Origin: Luteibacter sp. SG786
GTDB lineage: Bacteria; Pseudomonadota; Gammaproteobacteria; Xanthomonadales; Rhodanobacteraceae
DNA length: 64,000 nucleotides
Direction of reading: 5' to 3'
NCBI RefSeq assembly: GCF_011759605.1
Contig: NZ_JAAOYX010000001.1
Span: 124,001 to 188,000 of the forward strand
This document shows, in pieces, positions 27,643 through 35,459 of this stretch. A program made the translations under genes and the position numbers. The first letter of the stretch is position 1. Each line of letters begins with the position of its first letter. The notes beneath the pieces are model-generated. The model had not been told where the DNA came from. It was given only the letters and a program-made list of their open reading frames with translations, and searched no databases.

Positions 27643-28767
27643 TCATGGGCGCAGCCTTGCCGGGCTGAGCATCTCTTCCGTAATGCCATGGTCCAGCAAG
27701 TGCCAAGGTATCGGCTGCCCCAGGATCAGCGAGGCACAGGCTTCCGCCATGGCCGCACTGGTCTGGATGCCATAACCGCCCTGTGCCGCGAGCCAGAAGA
27801 AGCCCTCGGCATCGGGGGCGAAGCCGCCCACGAGGTCGCCGTCGGCGACGAAGCTGCGCAGGCCCGCCCATGTACGTGCCGGACGGTGGATCGTCATCGT
27901 CGTGGCTTCCTCGATGCGGTGGATGCCGAGCGCAATGTCGTATTCCTCGGGTTGCACGTCGTGCGGGTGCGTGGGGTCGGCATTGGCTGCCGAGCCCAGC
28001 AGCAGACCTGCGTCCGGTTTGAAGTAGAACGTTTCGTCGATATCCACGACGAACGGCCACGCGTCGGTGGCAACGCCTTCCGGCGCTGCGAAGGTGAACG
28101 CCGAACGTCGCCGTGGCTCCAGGCCGATGGGCTTCACGCCGGCGAGTCCGGCGAGGACGTCCGCCCAGGCGCCGGCAGCATTCACCACGACGGGTGCGCG
28201 CCATGCCTCGTTCAGTATCCAATGGCCGCCTTCGCGGCGGATCGCGTGCACGTCGGTGTCGACGTGCAGTGACACGCCGTTGGCCTTCGCGCCGCGCAGG
28301 AAACCCTGGTGCAGTTCGTTCACGTCGATATCGGCGGAGTCCGGCTCGAAGAACGCGACCTGTGCCGCTTCGGGACGAAGCACGGGCACGCGCTCGCGGA
28401 CGGCCGAGCCGTTCAGCAGGGAAAGCGACGGCGTGTGTTGCCGCACCGCTTCGTATTCCGCTTTCACCCGTTCGGCCTGCGTGGTACCGCCGATGACCAG
28501 GGCGCCACGTGGTTGCAGGATCGGGTGGGTGGCGAAACCCGCCGGTGGCCGTTCCAGGAAGGGGCGCGTGGCGCGGCTGAGGGCGCGCACCTGCGGCGAG
28601 CCGTAGCTTTCACTGAAATGGGCAGCGGAGCGGCCGGTGGTATGAAAACCCGCGAACGACTCCCGTTCCAGCACGGCCACACGGGCATGTGGCGCGAGGA
28701 ACCACGCCACCGACGCACCGGCGATACCGCCGCCGACCACGATCACGTCCAATGACTTCATGCTCAT
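27643..28767 (-). CDS. dauA: FAD-dependent D-amino-acid (D-arginine type) dehydrogenase
   Basis: The 374-residue protein closely recalls Pseudomonas DauA. It has the FAD dinucleotide motif VIVVGGGIAGAS near the start, then HTTGRSAAHFSESYGSPQVR, ADIDVNELHQGFLRGAK, NAAGAWADVLAGLAGV, PRRRSAFTFA, FYFKPDAGLLLGSAANADP and the end motif FFWLAAQGGYGIQTSAAMAE. DauA oxidises D-arginine and other D-amino acids to 2-oxo acids, passing electrons to the respiratory chain. It is the last gene of the minus-strand operon and overlaps the symporter stop by 4 bases. Here the likely substrates are D-amino acids released from peptidoglycan peptides; the specificity is inferred. Confidence 0.88.
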   Translation of the reverse strand: MSMKSLDVIVVGGGIAGASVAWFLAPHARVAVLERESFAGFHTTGRSAAHFSESYGSPQVRALSRATRPFLERPPAGFATHPILQPRGALVIGGTTQAERVKAEYEAVRQHTPSLSLLNGSAVRERVPVLRPEAAQVAFFEPDSADIDVNELHQGFLRGAKANGVSLHVDTDVHAIRREGGHWILNEAWRAPVVVNAAGAWADVLAGLAGVKPIGLEPRRRSAFTFAAPEGVATDAWPFVVDIDETFYFKPDAGLLLGSAANADPTHPHDVQPEEYDIALGIHRIEEATTMTIHRPARTWAGLRSFVADGDLVGGFAPDAEGFFWLAAQGGYGIQTSAAMAEACASLILGQPIPWHLLDHGITEEMLSPARLRP

Positions 28768-29999
28768 GCCTTGTCCCTGGACGATTGGGCCGCGACCACG
28801 CTGGTGGCGGCGAGGTCGGCGGTGACGTTACCCAACGTGGCGAGGGTGTCGGGAAGCGTGTCCACCGCCAGCATCAGGCCCAGCGGCCCGATGGGAAGCC
28901 CCATCGCCTGCGCCACGGGCACGTTGGTCGCGATGAACGTCACCTGGCCCGGCAGGCCCACCGAGCCGAGGCTGATCACCACCGCCAGCGCGGCACCCGC
29001 GGCAAGCTGCGCCGCGCCGAGGTCGATGCCCAGTGCCCATGCGATGAAGCACGACGACACGATGTACTGCACCGGGCTGGTGAGCCGGAACAGGGATACG
29101 GCCATCGGCAGCACTAGCGAGGTGACGGCGGTGGGATAACCCAGCCGCCTGTCCGCGCTCTCGATCATCGCGGGCAGCGACGCGAGCGAGGACTGCGTGC
29201 TCGCTGCCACCACCTGCGCGGGGGCGATTGCGGTGGCGAAGCGCACGAAGGGTTCGCGGCCCCAGACGCGCGCCACCACGAGCATCAATGCGGTGACCAT
29301 GAGATACACGATGCATTCCACCAGGACATAGGCGCCCAGCGCACCGAGCATCTGCAACCCTGCGCGTGCGCATACGGAAAGGATGAGGGCGAAGACGCCG
29401 AACGGGGCGAGCAGCAGCACCCAGCGCACGACGACGATCATGGCGTCGGCGATGGCGCCGAAAAATTCCACGGCGAGTGCGCGCCGCTCGGGAGCGATGC
29501 GGGTGAGCGCGAAGCCGAGGAACATCGCGAAAACCACCAGGGGCAGCATGGCGCTTTGTGCCGCCGCCATGATCGCGTTGGTGGGAACGATGCCGGCGAG
29601 CCAGTCGCTCCAGCCAATGGGCGCAGTGGCGGCCAGATGGCCGGTGGCGGTGCCGAGGGCCATGCGCAGCGACTCGCTGCGCGGGAACAGCATGAACAGC
29701 TCCGGCGCGGCCATGGCCGCCACGGCGGCACCGAGCGCGAGCAGCAGCAGGAAGACCACGATGGCGCGTCGGGCGATGCGTCCGGACGCCGCGGCATCGG
29801 TCGCGGTGTTCGCGCCGACAACCACAAGCGAAAGCACCAGTGGCACCACGGTCATCTGCAATGCGCCGAGCCAGAGCTTGCCGAGCGGTTGCACCGCGTC
29901 GGCCACGCGCACGGCGGCGTCAGGTGCCCAGTGGGCCAGGGCTATACCGGCGGCGGCACCGAGTGCCAGGCCGAGAAGGATGCGTTGGGTGGCGGTCAT
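28764..29999 (-). CDS. dicarboxylate/amino acid:cation symporter (DAACS/SDF family)
   Basis: With ATG 29999 the protein has 411 residues; a longer open frame to 30161 is hydrophilic and lies inside the upstream gene. Family motifs are present: LWLGALQMTVVPLVLSLVVVG, AASTQSSLASLPAMI (the serine-rich re-entrant loop), SLFRLTSPVQYIV and SVGLPGQVTFIATNVPVAQAMG. The family imports glutamate, aspartate, C4-dicarboxylates or small neutral amino acids with H+ or Na+. It overlaps its neighbours by 4 bases on both sides, so translation is coupled. In this operon it may import D-Glu, D-Ala or similar products for the dehydrogenase; the substrate is not readable from sequence. Confidence 0.9.
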   Translation of the reverse strand: MTATQRILLGLALGAAAGIALAHWAPDAAVRVADAVQPLGKLWLGALQMTVVPLVLSLVVVGANTATDAAASGRIARRAIVVFLLLLALGAAVAAMAAPELFMLFPRSESLRMALGTATGHLAATAPIGWSDWLAGIVPTNAIMAAAQSAMLPLVVFAMFLGFALTRIAPERRALAVEFFGAIADAMIVVVRWVLLLAPFGVFALILSVCARAGLQMLGALGAYVLVECIVYLMVTALMLVVARVWGREPFVRFATAIAPAQVVAASTQSSLASLPAMIESADRRLGYPTAVTSLVLPMAVSLFRLTSPVQYIVSSCFIAWALGIDLGAAQLAAGAALAVVISLGSVGLPGQVTFIATNVPVAQAMGLPIGPLGLMLAVDTLPDTLATLGNVTADLAATSVVAAQSSRDKA

Positions 30000-30757
30000 A
30001 GGGCCGGCAGGTTCCAGGCTTCGCGCAGGCGCGCGTATTCGGTCTTGGGAAGCAGCACGAAGACGGGCTTCTTGCCGGGGTCCAGCCATCCGAGCAGGCG
30101 TTCCATGGTGCCATCGGTCATGGCGGTGCAGCCCACGGTGGGCGAGGTGGGCGACTTCCACAAATGGGCGAAGATGCAGCTACCCGCGCCCTTGCGTCCC
30201 TCGGGGTTGTGTTCGATCACGAAGCCGATGCGGTAGGCCCGGTCACCGTCGAAGTGGAGGTCGCGACGCATGGCCTCGGTGGCACCGGCGACCGCGTTCT
30301 TGCCGACTTTATCGGCGTCCACGATGCGGTTGTAGTACGGAGAGCGGTCCACATCCACGCAGTAATCCGTTGCCGTGAGGCCGCGATAAGGCATGGCGGT
30401 GGGGTTGCTTTCCGCGTAGCCGAACGCGGGCCCCACGCGGAACACGCCCGCGGGGCTGCGACCGTCGCCTTCCTTCTTCACGGGGCCGCCCTGTTCGGGA
30501 GGATGGAGGCCAATGCCCCACGCGCTGCCGCGTTTGCCGATCGTTACGTCGGCGGCAGAGCCTTCCTGTTTCCAGTGCGTGCCCTCGCGTACGTAGGTGC
30601 GTAAGGTACCGTGGTCCGCGTTCCATCCGTCCGTGGTCACCACGATCATCTGCCGCGACACGGACCATGCCGCTGGCGTTTCGAATGCCCCCGATGGCAC
30701 GGTGGCGGCGAATGCCAGCAGTCCGAGGAAACGGGGAAGGAGGCTAGGCAATGGCAT
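29996..30757 (-). CDS. exported L,D-transpeptidase-fold (YkuD-like) protein
   Basis: The 253-residue precursor begins with a signal peptide (LPRFLGLLAFAATVPSGAFE). ATG 30757 has CGGAG about 6 bases upstream; a TTG five codons earlier is possible. The catalytic region has FVIEHNPEGR, SCIFAHLWKSP and TVGCTAM, the nucleophile Cys being in the last motif. This is the arrangement of a distinct YkuD-like group (ErfK/YbiS type) in which an Ala replaces the usual Arg of the SxGC-R-R motif. Such enzymes make or cut bonds at meso-diaminopimelate. In this catabolic operon an L,D-carboxypeptidase-like role is as likely as cross-linking. Confidence 0.8.
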   Translation of the reverse strand: MPLPSLLPRFLGLLAFAATVPSGAFETPAAWSVSRQMIVVTTDGWNADHGTLRTYVREGTHWKQEGSAADVTIGKRGSAWGIGLHPPEQGGPVKKEGDGRSPAGVFRVGPAFGYAESNPTAMPYRGLTATDYCVDVDRSPYYNRIVDADKVGKNAVAGATEAMRRDLHFDGDRAYRIGFVIEHNPEGRKGAGSCIFAHLWKSPTSPTVGCTAMTDGTMERLLGWLDPGKKPVFVLLPKTEYARLREAWNLPAL

Positions 30758-30776
30758 GGTGCGCTCCGGCAAGGAT

Positions 30777-31625
30777 TCAGGGTGCGCCTAACATCTGGTG
30801 GATGCGGTCGAGGTTCTCCACCAGGCGGGCATGGCGGGCTTCGTCTCCCTCGCACAGATGCACGAACACGGTGTCGAGCAACTGCTGCACGGTGGATTGG
30901 TAGATCAGGGATTGCACATAGGACGCATCGTCGTGCGCGGCCACAGCCAGCGAGACGTCGGACAGCGCGCGCAGCGGGTTGGACGTGTGCCGCGTCACGG
31001 TGGCCACCCGGCCGCGATGCTCGCGGAAATAGCGGGCCAGCTTCACCAGCGCCGGATGCTTGCCGTGCTCGGAAAACACGATGAGAAGATCGCCCGGTGC
31101 GGACATGGCCACCTGGGCGGCCATGCGCCCGACATCCACGTGACGGATGGCGACGATGCCGAGCAGCGACAGGCGTGCCGCGAATCCGCGGGCGTGCAGT
31201 TCGTCTTCGCCCACGCCGATGAGGAACACCTTGCCCGCCGCGTCCAACGCGGCTACCAGCTCGCGCAGGGTGGCGGGATCGTTGATGAGGCGCGTGGCTT
31301 CCTCGGCCCGGGACTTCCGCTGCCAGAGGGTGGCGCCCAGCGCGTCGCCACCCTCGCGTTCCGCACGCGCCGGGGTGCCGTCGTCGGGTTCCTCGGTGCG
31401 ACCGATGGCCTCGCCCACGGAGTATTTGAGGTCCGGATAACCGCGGAACCCGAGCTTCTGCGTGAACTTCACGACGCTGGACTGGCTGATGCCCAGCGCG
31501 CTCGCCAGTTGCTGCGAGGAATAGTCGCGGAGCAGCTGGGCATTCTCGAGGATGAAGTCGGCGATGCGCCGCTCCACCGCCGACATGCGGTCGCGCTCGG
31601 AACGGATCTTCACCAGCGGCGACAT
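30777..31625 (-). CDS. RpiR/MurR-type transcriptional regulator
   Basis: The 282-residue protein has an N-terminal helix-turn-helix of the RpiR family (SSQQLASALGISQSSVVKFT, then KLGFRGYPDLK). A C-terminal SIS domain follows (VFLIGVGEDELHARGFAARL, LLIVFSEHGKHPALVKLA) that would bind a phosphosugar or related ligand. MurR of E. coli, in this family, responds to MurNAc-6-phosphate, so control by a peptidoglycan breakdown product is plausible. It lies inside the operon, 10 bases after the epimerase and 19 bases before the L,D-transpeptidase gene. It is the obvious candidate regulator of both divergent operons. Confidence 0.88.
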   Translation of the reverse strand: MSPLVKIRSERDRMSAVERRIADFILENAQLLRDYSSQQLASALGISQSSVVKFTQKLGFRGYPDLKYSVGEAIGRTEEPDDGTPARAEREGGDALGATLWQRKSRAEEATRLINDPATLRELVAALDAAGKVFLIGVGEDELHARGFAARLSLLGIVAIRHVDVGRMAAQVAMSAPGDLLIVFSEHGKHPALVKLARYFREHRGRVATVTRHTSNPLRALSDVSLAVAAHDDASYVQSLIYQSTVQQLLDTVFVHLCEGDEARHARLVENLDRIHQMLGAP

Positions 31626-31635
31626 GGCGGCTCCT

Positions 31636-32727
31636 TCAGAGAGGTTCGAGACCGCGGATTTCGCGGATGCCGAGGCCCGGGGCCTCGCTGATGGAAATCT
31701 CGGATTCGTTGAAGTTCACACCTCCGTCCACCGGGTCGTAAGCACACAGGGAAGGGCCGTCCAGGTCGACCTTGGTGATCACGTCGGATTTGGCCACCGC
31801 CACGTGCACCGCCGCGGCCACGCTGATACTGGATTCGAGCATGCAGCCGATCATGCATTCGACGCCATAGAGCCCGGCGATGTCGGCGATGCGGATGGCA
31901 TTGGAGATGCCGCCGGTCTTCATGAGCTTGATGTTGATGATGTCGGCGGCCCGCATGCGGATGAGGTCCATCACTTCGGCGGGGCCGAACACGCTTTCGT
32001 CCGCCATGATCGGCGTGTGCACGCGTTCGGTGACGTAGCGCATGCCTTCCAGGTCGCGAGCCTTCACCGGCTGTTCCACCAGCTCCAGGCGGACGCCTGC
32101 ATCTTCCAGCGCATGCAACGCATAGACGGCTTCCTTGGCCGTCCAGCCCTGGTTGGCATCCAGGCGGAGCAGGGCGCGATCTTCCACCGCGGCGTAGATG
32201 GCGCGTACGCGCTCGATGTCCACGCCGATGTCCTTGCCCACCTTGATCTTGAGCGACTCGAAACCGCGCTCCACCGCCGCCACCGAATCGGCCACCATCT
32301 TGTCGATGTAGTCCACGCTGATGGTGATGTCGGTGGTGATGACGGGGTCGCCCCCGCCGAGCAGCTTGTACAGCGGTGCGTCGTAAAGCTGGCCCCAGAG
32401 GTCGTAGACGGCGATCTCCACCGCCGCCTTGGCGCTGGTGTTTTTCTCCATCGCCCCCTGCACCAGCTTGGTGATGCGGTTCAAGTCGGCGATGTCCTGG
32501 CCGATGAGGCGTGGCGCGATGTAATGGCGGATGGCATCCACGATGGAACCGTGGGTATCGCCGGTGATGACAGCCGTGGCAGGGGCTTCGCCGTAACCCA
32601 CGCGTCCGTCGTCGGTGTGCACCATCACCACGATGTCTTCGACCTTGTCCACGGTGCGCAGTGCCGTCTTGAACGGGGTCTTCAGCGGTACGCGCAGCAT
32701 GCCGAAGCGGATATCGGTGATTTTCAT
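31636..32727 (-). CDS. L-Ala-D/L-Glu (dipeptide) epimerase
   Basis: The 363-residue protein belongs to the enolase superfamily, muconate-lactonising subgroup. Catalytic lysines are Lys162 (SLKIKVG) and Lys267 (INIKLMKTGG). Metal ligands are Asp190 (LRLDANQGW), Glu218 (LVEQP) and Asp243 (MADES). These positions follow the numbering of the Bacillus subtilis enzyme closely. It interconverts L-Ala-D-Glu and L-Ala-L-Glu, the step that lets murein dipeptides enter ordinary peptide catabolism. No signal peptide, so it acts in the cytoplasm. It lies 22 bases after the NlpC/P60 gene, whose product would yield the substrate. Confidence 0.92.
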   Translation of the reverse strand: MKITDIRFGMLRVPLKTPFKTALRTVDKVEDIVVMVHTDDGRVGYGEAPATAVITGDTHGSIVDAIRHYIAPRLIGQDIADLNRITKLVQGAMEKNTSAKAAVEIAVYDLWGQLYDAPLYKLLGGGDPVITTDITISVDYIDKMVADSVAAVERGFESLKIKVGKDIGVDIERVRAIYAAVEDRALLRLDANQGWTAKEAVYALHALEDAGVRLELVEQPVKARDLEGMRYVTERVHTPIMADESVFGPAEVMDLIRMRAADIINIKLMKTGGISNAIRIADIAGLYGVECMIGCMLESSISVAAAVHVAVAKSDVITKVDLDGPSLCAYDPVDGGVNFNESEISISEAPGLGIREIRGLEPL

Positions 32728-32749
32728 GGAGCCTCGTTGGGCAAAGTGA

Positions 32750-34144
32750 TCAGCGGATGCGGACGATGCTGGTCATGATGTCGACGAACGATCTGTCGTG
32801 GCTCGACATCATCGGCAGGAGGGGCGTGACCGACACTTCGTTGAGCTTCACGTGACGGAGGCTGCCGTCGGCCTGGCGGTAGCTCATGCCGCCCACGTCG
32901 TGGATGACGTAGGGCTGGCCGTCGATCTTGCCGATGACCATCATCACGTGGCCGGGAATGTAGACGAGGTCGCCCACCTCCAGTGCCATCGCCGCCTTCA
33001 GCCGTGCGTCGTGGCCGTCCTTGTCGGTATAGAGCGTGTGCGCGAGGCCGGGGCTGATGCTCTGGTCGCGCGTGTTGCGCGGCATCTGCACGCCCATGCT
33101 GCGGTACACGTCCGATACGAAACCGCTGCAGTCGCGACCGTTGTAGGCATGTCCCCAGCCGTATCGCTCGCCGAGGAACTTGAACGCCTGGCGCACGATG
33201 TTGGCACGCGTGAGCGGGAGATAGTCCGGCGAGGAATCCTGGTTACGCTGGAGCAGCGCCGGATGGAACGACAAGGCGCCCCTGGCGTCGCGTACAGGCA
33301 GGCTGAGCACCCAGGATGCATACGGGCTCTGGCCGTTCACCGGTTGGTCGCCGGGTAGCGAAGTATCCAGCGGCACGCGGGTGCCCATGTCCAGCTGCAA
33401 CTCGGAAACGGCAGGTGCCTCGGGCGTATAGACGGTGAGCGGCTTGGCCCCGGTGATCACGCGGTAGGGCGTGGCATCGGCATGCGCGAATACGGTGGCG
33501 GCGTCGCCATAGGCCACGTCGGCGGCGTTCACCCAGGCGGCGTAGCGCGGGCTCACCACGAATACCCACTTGCCGTCCTTGCTGGTGTGCACGGCCACCA
33601 GCGGATCGCCTGGGAAGAGCGTGCTTTCCTGGAAGCGGTCGATGTCGGTGTCGTCGGCGTCACGGAACACGCGCAGATCGGTGGGGTAGCCGCGCAGTGC
33701 ACTGCGACGGACCGCCATGCCGTAGCGCGGTTCGACCTGTGCGGGGATCGCCTCGATCGCCGCGTTGGCCAGCACGTTGTCGATGGTCGTGGCCGCCACC
33801 GGTTTGCCTTGCACATCGAACAACGGCTTGCTCGGCTTGCTGGTGAGTTTCTCGATCCAACCCTTCACCTGGTCGCGCGGCAGCGCGGCTGGGAGGTGGC
33901 GGATATCGTGCATCGATGGGTCGAGCCGGGCGACACGTTCGTTCAGTGCCGCGATGGCGGCGCGATCGAGCACCGGTTTGTCGGCATCGGCGAGGCGAGC
34001 CACCCAGAAGTCGGGCGTGAGCTGCGCATCGGCGACGCCGATGACACCGGACGGCGGCACGGGCATGTCGGCTGCTGCGACCGGCGCCCCGCCGAGCGAG
34101 AGCGCGAGCAGGCTCGCAAGGAAGGTGGGGCGAAGCATTTTCAT
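32750..34144 (-). CDS. exported SH3-NlpC/P60 murein endopeptidase (YkfC-like)
   Basis: With ATG 34144 the protein has 464 residues and a signal peptide (FLASLLALSLGGAPVAAAD); the longer open frame upstream is a shadow of the DUF819 gene. SH3-like domains occupy about 125-285. The NlpC/P60 domain follows, with catalytic Cys339 (NGRDCSGFVSDVYR), His399 (LVYIPGHVMMVIG) and probably His415 (PYVIHDVGG). YkfC-type enzymes cut gamma-D-Glu-meso-diaminopimelate bonds in free murein peptides with an N-terminal L-Ala, releasing L-Ala-D-Glu. That is exactly the substrate of the epimerase encoded next. Confidence 0.92.
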   Translation of the reverse strand: MKMLRPTFLASLLALSLGGAPVAAADMPVPPSGVIGVADAQLTPDFWVARLADADKPVLDRAAIAALNERVARLDPSMHDIRHLPAALPRDQVKGWIEKLTSKPSKPLFDVQGKPVAATTIDNVLANAAIEAIPAQVEPRYGMAVRRSALRGYPTDLRVFRDADDTDIDRFQESTLFPGDPLVAVHTSKDGKWVFVVSPRYAAWVNAADVAYGDAATVFAHADATPYRVITGAKPLTVYTPEAPAVSELQLDMGTRVPLDTSLPGDQPVNGQSPYASWVLSLPVRDARGALSFHPALLQRNQDSSPDYLPLTRANIVRQAFKFLGERYGWGHAYNGRDCSGFVSDVYRSMGVQMPRNTRDQSISPGLAHTLYTDKDGHDARLKAAMALEVGDLVYIPGHVMMVIGKIDGQPYVIHDVGGMSYRQADGSLRHVKLNEVSVTPLLPMMSSHDRSFVDIMTSIVRIR

Positions 34145-34157
34145 AGCGGGTACCTTG

Positions 34158-35306
34158 TCAGGAGGCCAACGCCGAAAGCACCGCGGCGACGACGAGACCG
34201 AATCCGGTCCCGAGGATATAACCGAGCAGGGCGAGCAGGATGCCCACCGGCACCAGTGACCGCGAATACGTGGCGGCCAGCACCGGCGTGGCGGCCACGC
34301 CGCCGATGTGCGCGAGTGAGGAAATTCCACACAGATACAGATCGAAGTGGAAGATGCGTGCCGCGATACAGAGCAATACCGCGTGCAACGCGATGACGGT
34401 GACCCCCGCAAGGAGATAGACCGGCGCGGCGGCGATGCCGGCAAAGCTGCTCTGCGAAGCCAGCACCGCCACCACCGAGATCAACAGGGCACTCGACACG
34501 GACTGCGCGCCCGGCAGGCGGGCGAGCCGCGTGTGCGCCGCGACGAGGCCGGCTACCGTGGCGATCAGGATAGTCCATGTCGTGGCCGACACCATGCTGC
34601 CGGCAGGCATGCGGGCGCCGATCCATGCAGAGATCGTGGACACCAGCACCGCGAGGCCGAGCCACAGCAGCACGCTGTCGCCCGTGGCGGGCGCGCGGGG
34701 CGCGGTCTCGGCCACGCTCATGTCGGCACTCGACGTGGCCCGGGTCCAGCGGTTGAAGGCGGGGGCGAGCCGCGCGACCGCGAACAGCACCACCACCCAC
34801 ATGGAATAGCAGAGCGCATCGGTCAGCAGGGTCGTCGCCAGCGACGTGTCCGACATGCCGATGGCCTGTTTCACGGCGATCATGTTCGCCGTGCCGCCCA
34901 TCCAGCTGCCCGACAGCGACGCGAGCGGCATCCATCCGTTACCGGGCATCCAGTGACGGTAGAGGAGGAAGGTGAGGACGAAGGCCGTGAACAGGCTGAT
35001 CGAGGTGCAGACAAACACCCCCAGAACGCGCGGCCCAAGTGCCAGGATGGCGCGCAGGTCGCAATTGATCATCAACAGGAAGAGCAGGGCGGGCACCATC
35101 CGCGCCACCAGCGTCTGCTGCGCCTCGTGGATCTCCGGCGTGGCCGTCCACAGCCCGGCCACCGACAGCGCCGTGACCATGAGGTAGGTGAGGACGATGG
35201 GCGGAAGGATGTCGAAGACCTTCCAGCCGTAGCGTCGTTCGATCGCTGGCCAGAACCCCGCCGCAAGCAGCATCACGGCCAGATAAGGCCAAACCGACTG
35301 GATCAC
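34158..35306 (-). CDS. DUF819 family integral membrane protein (YjcL-like)
   Basis: The 382-residue protein has about ten to eleven hydrophobic helices and no catalytic motif. The GTG start (35304-35306) has a GGAGGG box upstream. Typical stretches are PALLFLLMINCDLRAILALGPR, GSWMGGTANMIAVKQAI and GISSLAHIGGVAATPVLAAT, with Gly-rich breaks suggestive of transporter re-entrant loops. DUF819 (YjcL in Bacillus) is uncharacterised as far as I know. It is the first gene of an operon with the NlpC/P60 enzyme and dipeptide epimerase and no ABC or MFS permease. It is therefore a candidate inner-membrane carrier for L-Ala-D-Glu or diaminopimelate-containing peptides (inference). Confidence 0.88.
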   Translation of the reverse strand: MIQSVWPYLAVMLLAAGFWPAIERRYGWKVFDILPPIVLTYLMVTALSVAGLWTATPEIHEAQQTLVARMVPALLFLLMINCDLRAILALGPRVLGVFVCTSISLFTAFVLTFLLYRHWMPGNGWMPLASLSGSWMGGTANMIAVKQAIGMSDTSLATTLLTDALCYSMWVVVLFAVARLAPAFNRWTRATSSADMSVAETAPRAPATGDSVLLWLGLAVLVSTISAWIGARMPAGSMVSATTWTILIATVAGLVAAHTRLARLPGAQSVSSALLISVVAVLASQSSFAGIAAAPVYLLAGVTVIALHAVLLCIAARIFHFDLYLCGISSLAHIGGVAATPVLAATYSRSLVPVGILLALLGYILGTGFGLVVAAVLSALAS

Positions 35307-35340
35307 GCGTCCCTCCCCGGGTGGTGTCGCGACGGTCGTC

Positions 35341-35356
35341 AGGAATATCTATTCCT
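35341..35356. promoter_or_regulatory. palindrome in the divergent promoter region, candidate operator
   Basis: AGGAATATCTATTCCT is a perfect palindrome of two 7-base arms around TC. It is AT-rich in an otherwise GC-rich region. It lies 35 bases upstream of the DUF819 start and 27 bases before the -35 box of the opposite operon. It would suit a dimeric regulator such as the RpiR-type protein encoded in the operon. Confidence 0.45.
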
Positions 35357-35382
35357 AACGAATTAGCCTGAAGCATAAATTA

Positions 35383-35411
35383 TTGACCGCGCTTTGCAAG
35401 CATGTTACACA
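35383..35411 (+). promoter_or_regulatory. candidate promoter of the transglutaminase-receptor-dipeptidase operon
   Basis: TTGACC (35383-35388) and TACACA (35406-35411) are 17 bases apart, and the second box has an upstream TG (extended -10). The start site would be near 35418, about 40 bases before the GTG start codon of the first gene. Confidence 0.4.
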
Positions 35412-35459
35412 GCGGTGAAGCACGTCCATCCACCACGGTTGCATCGGGGATACCGAACG

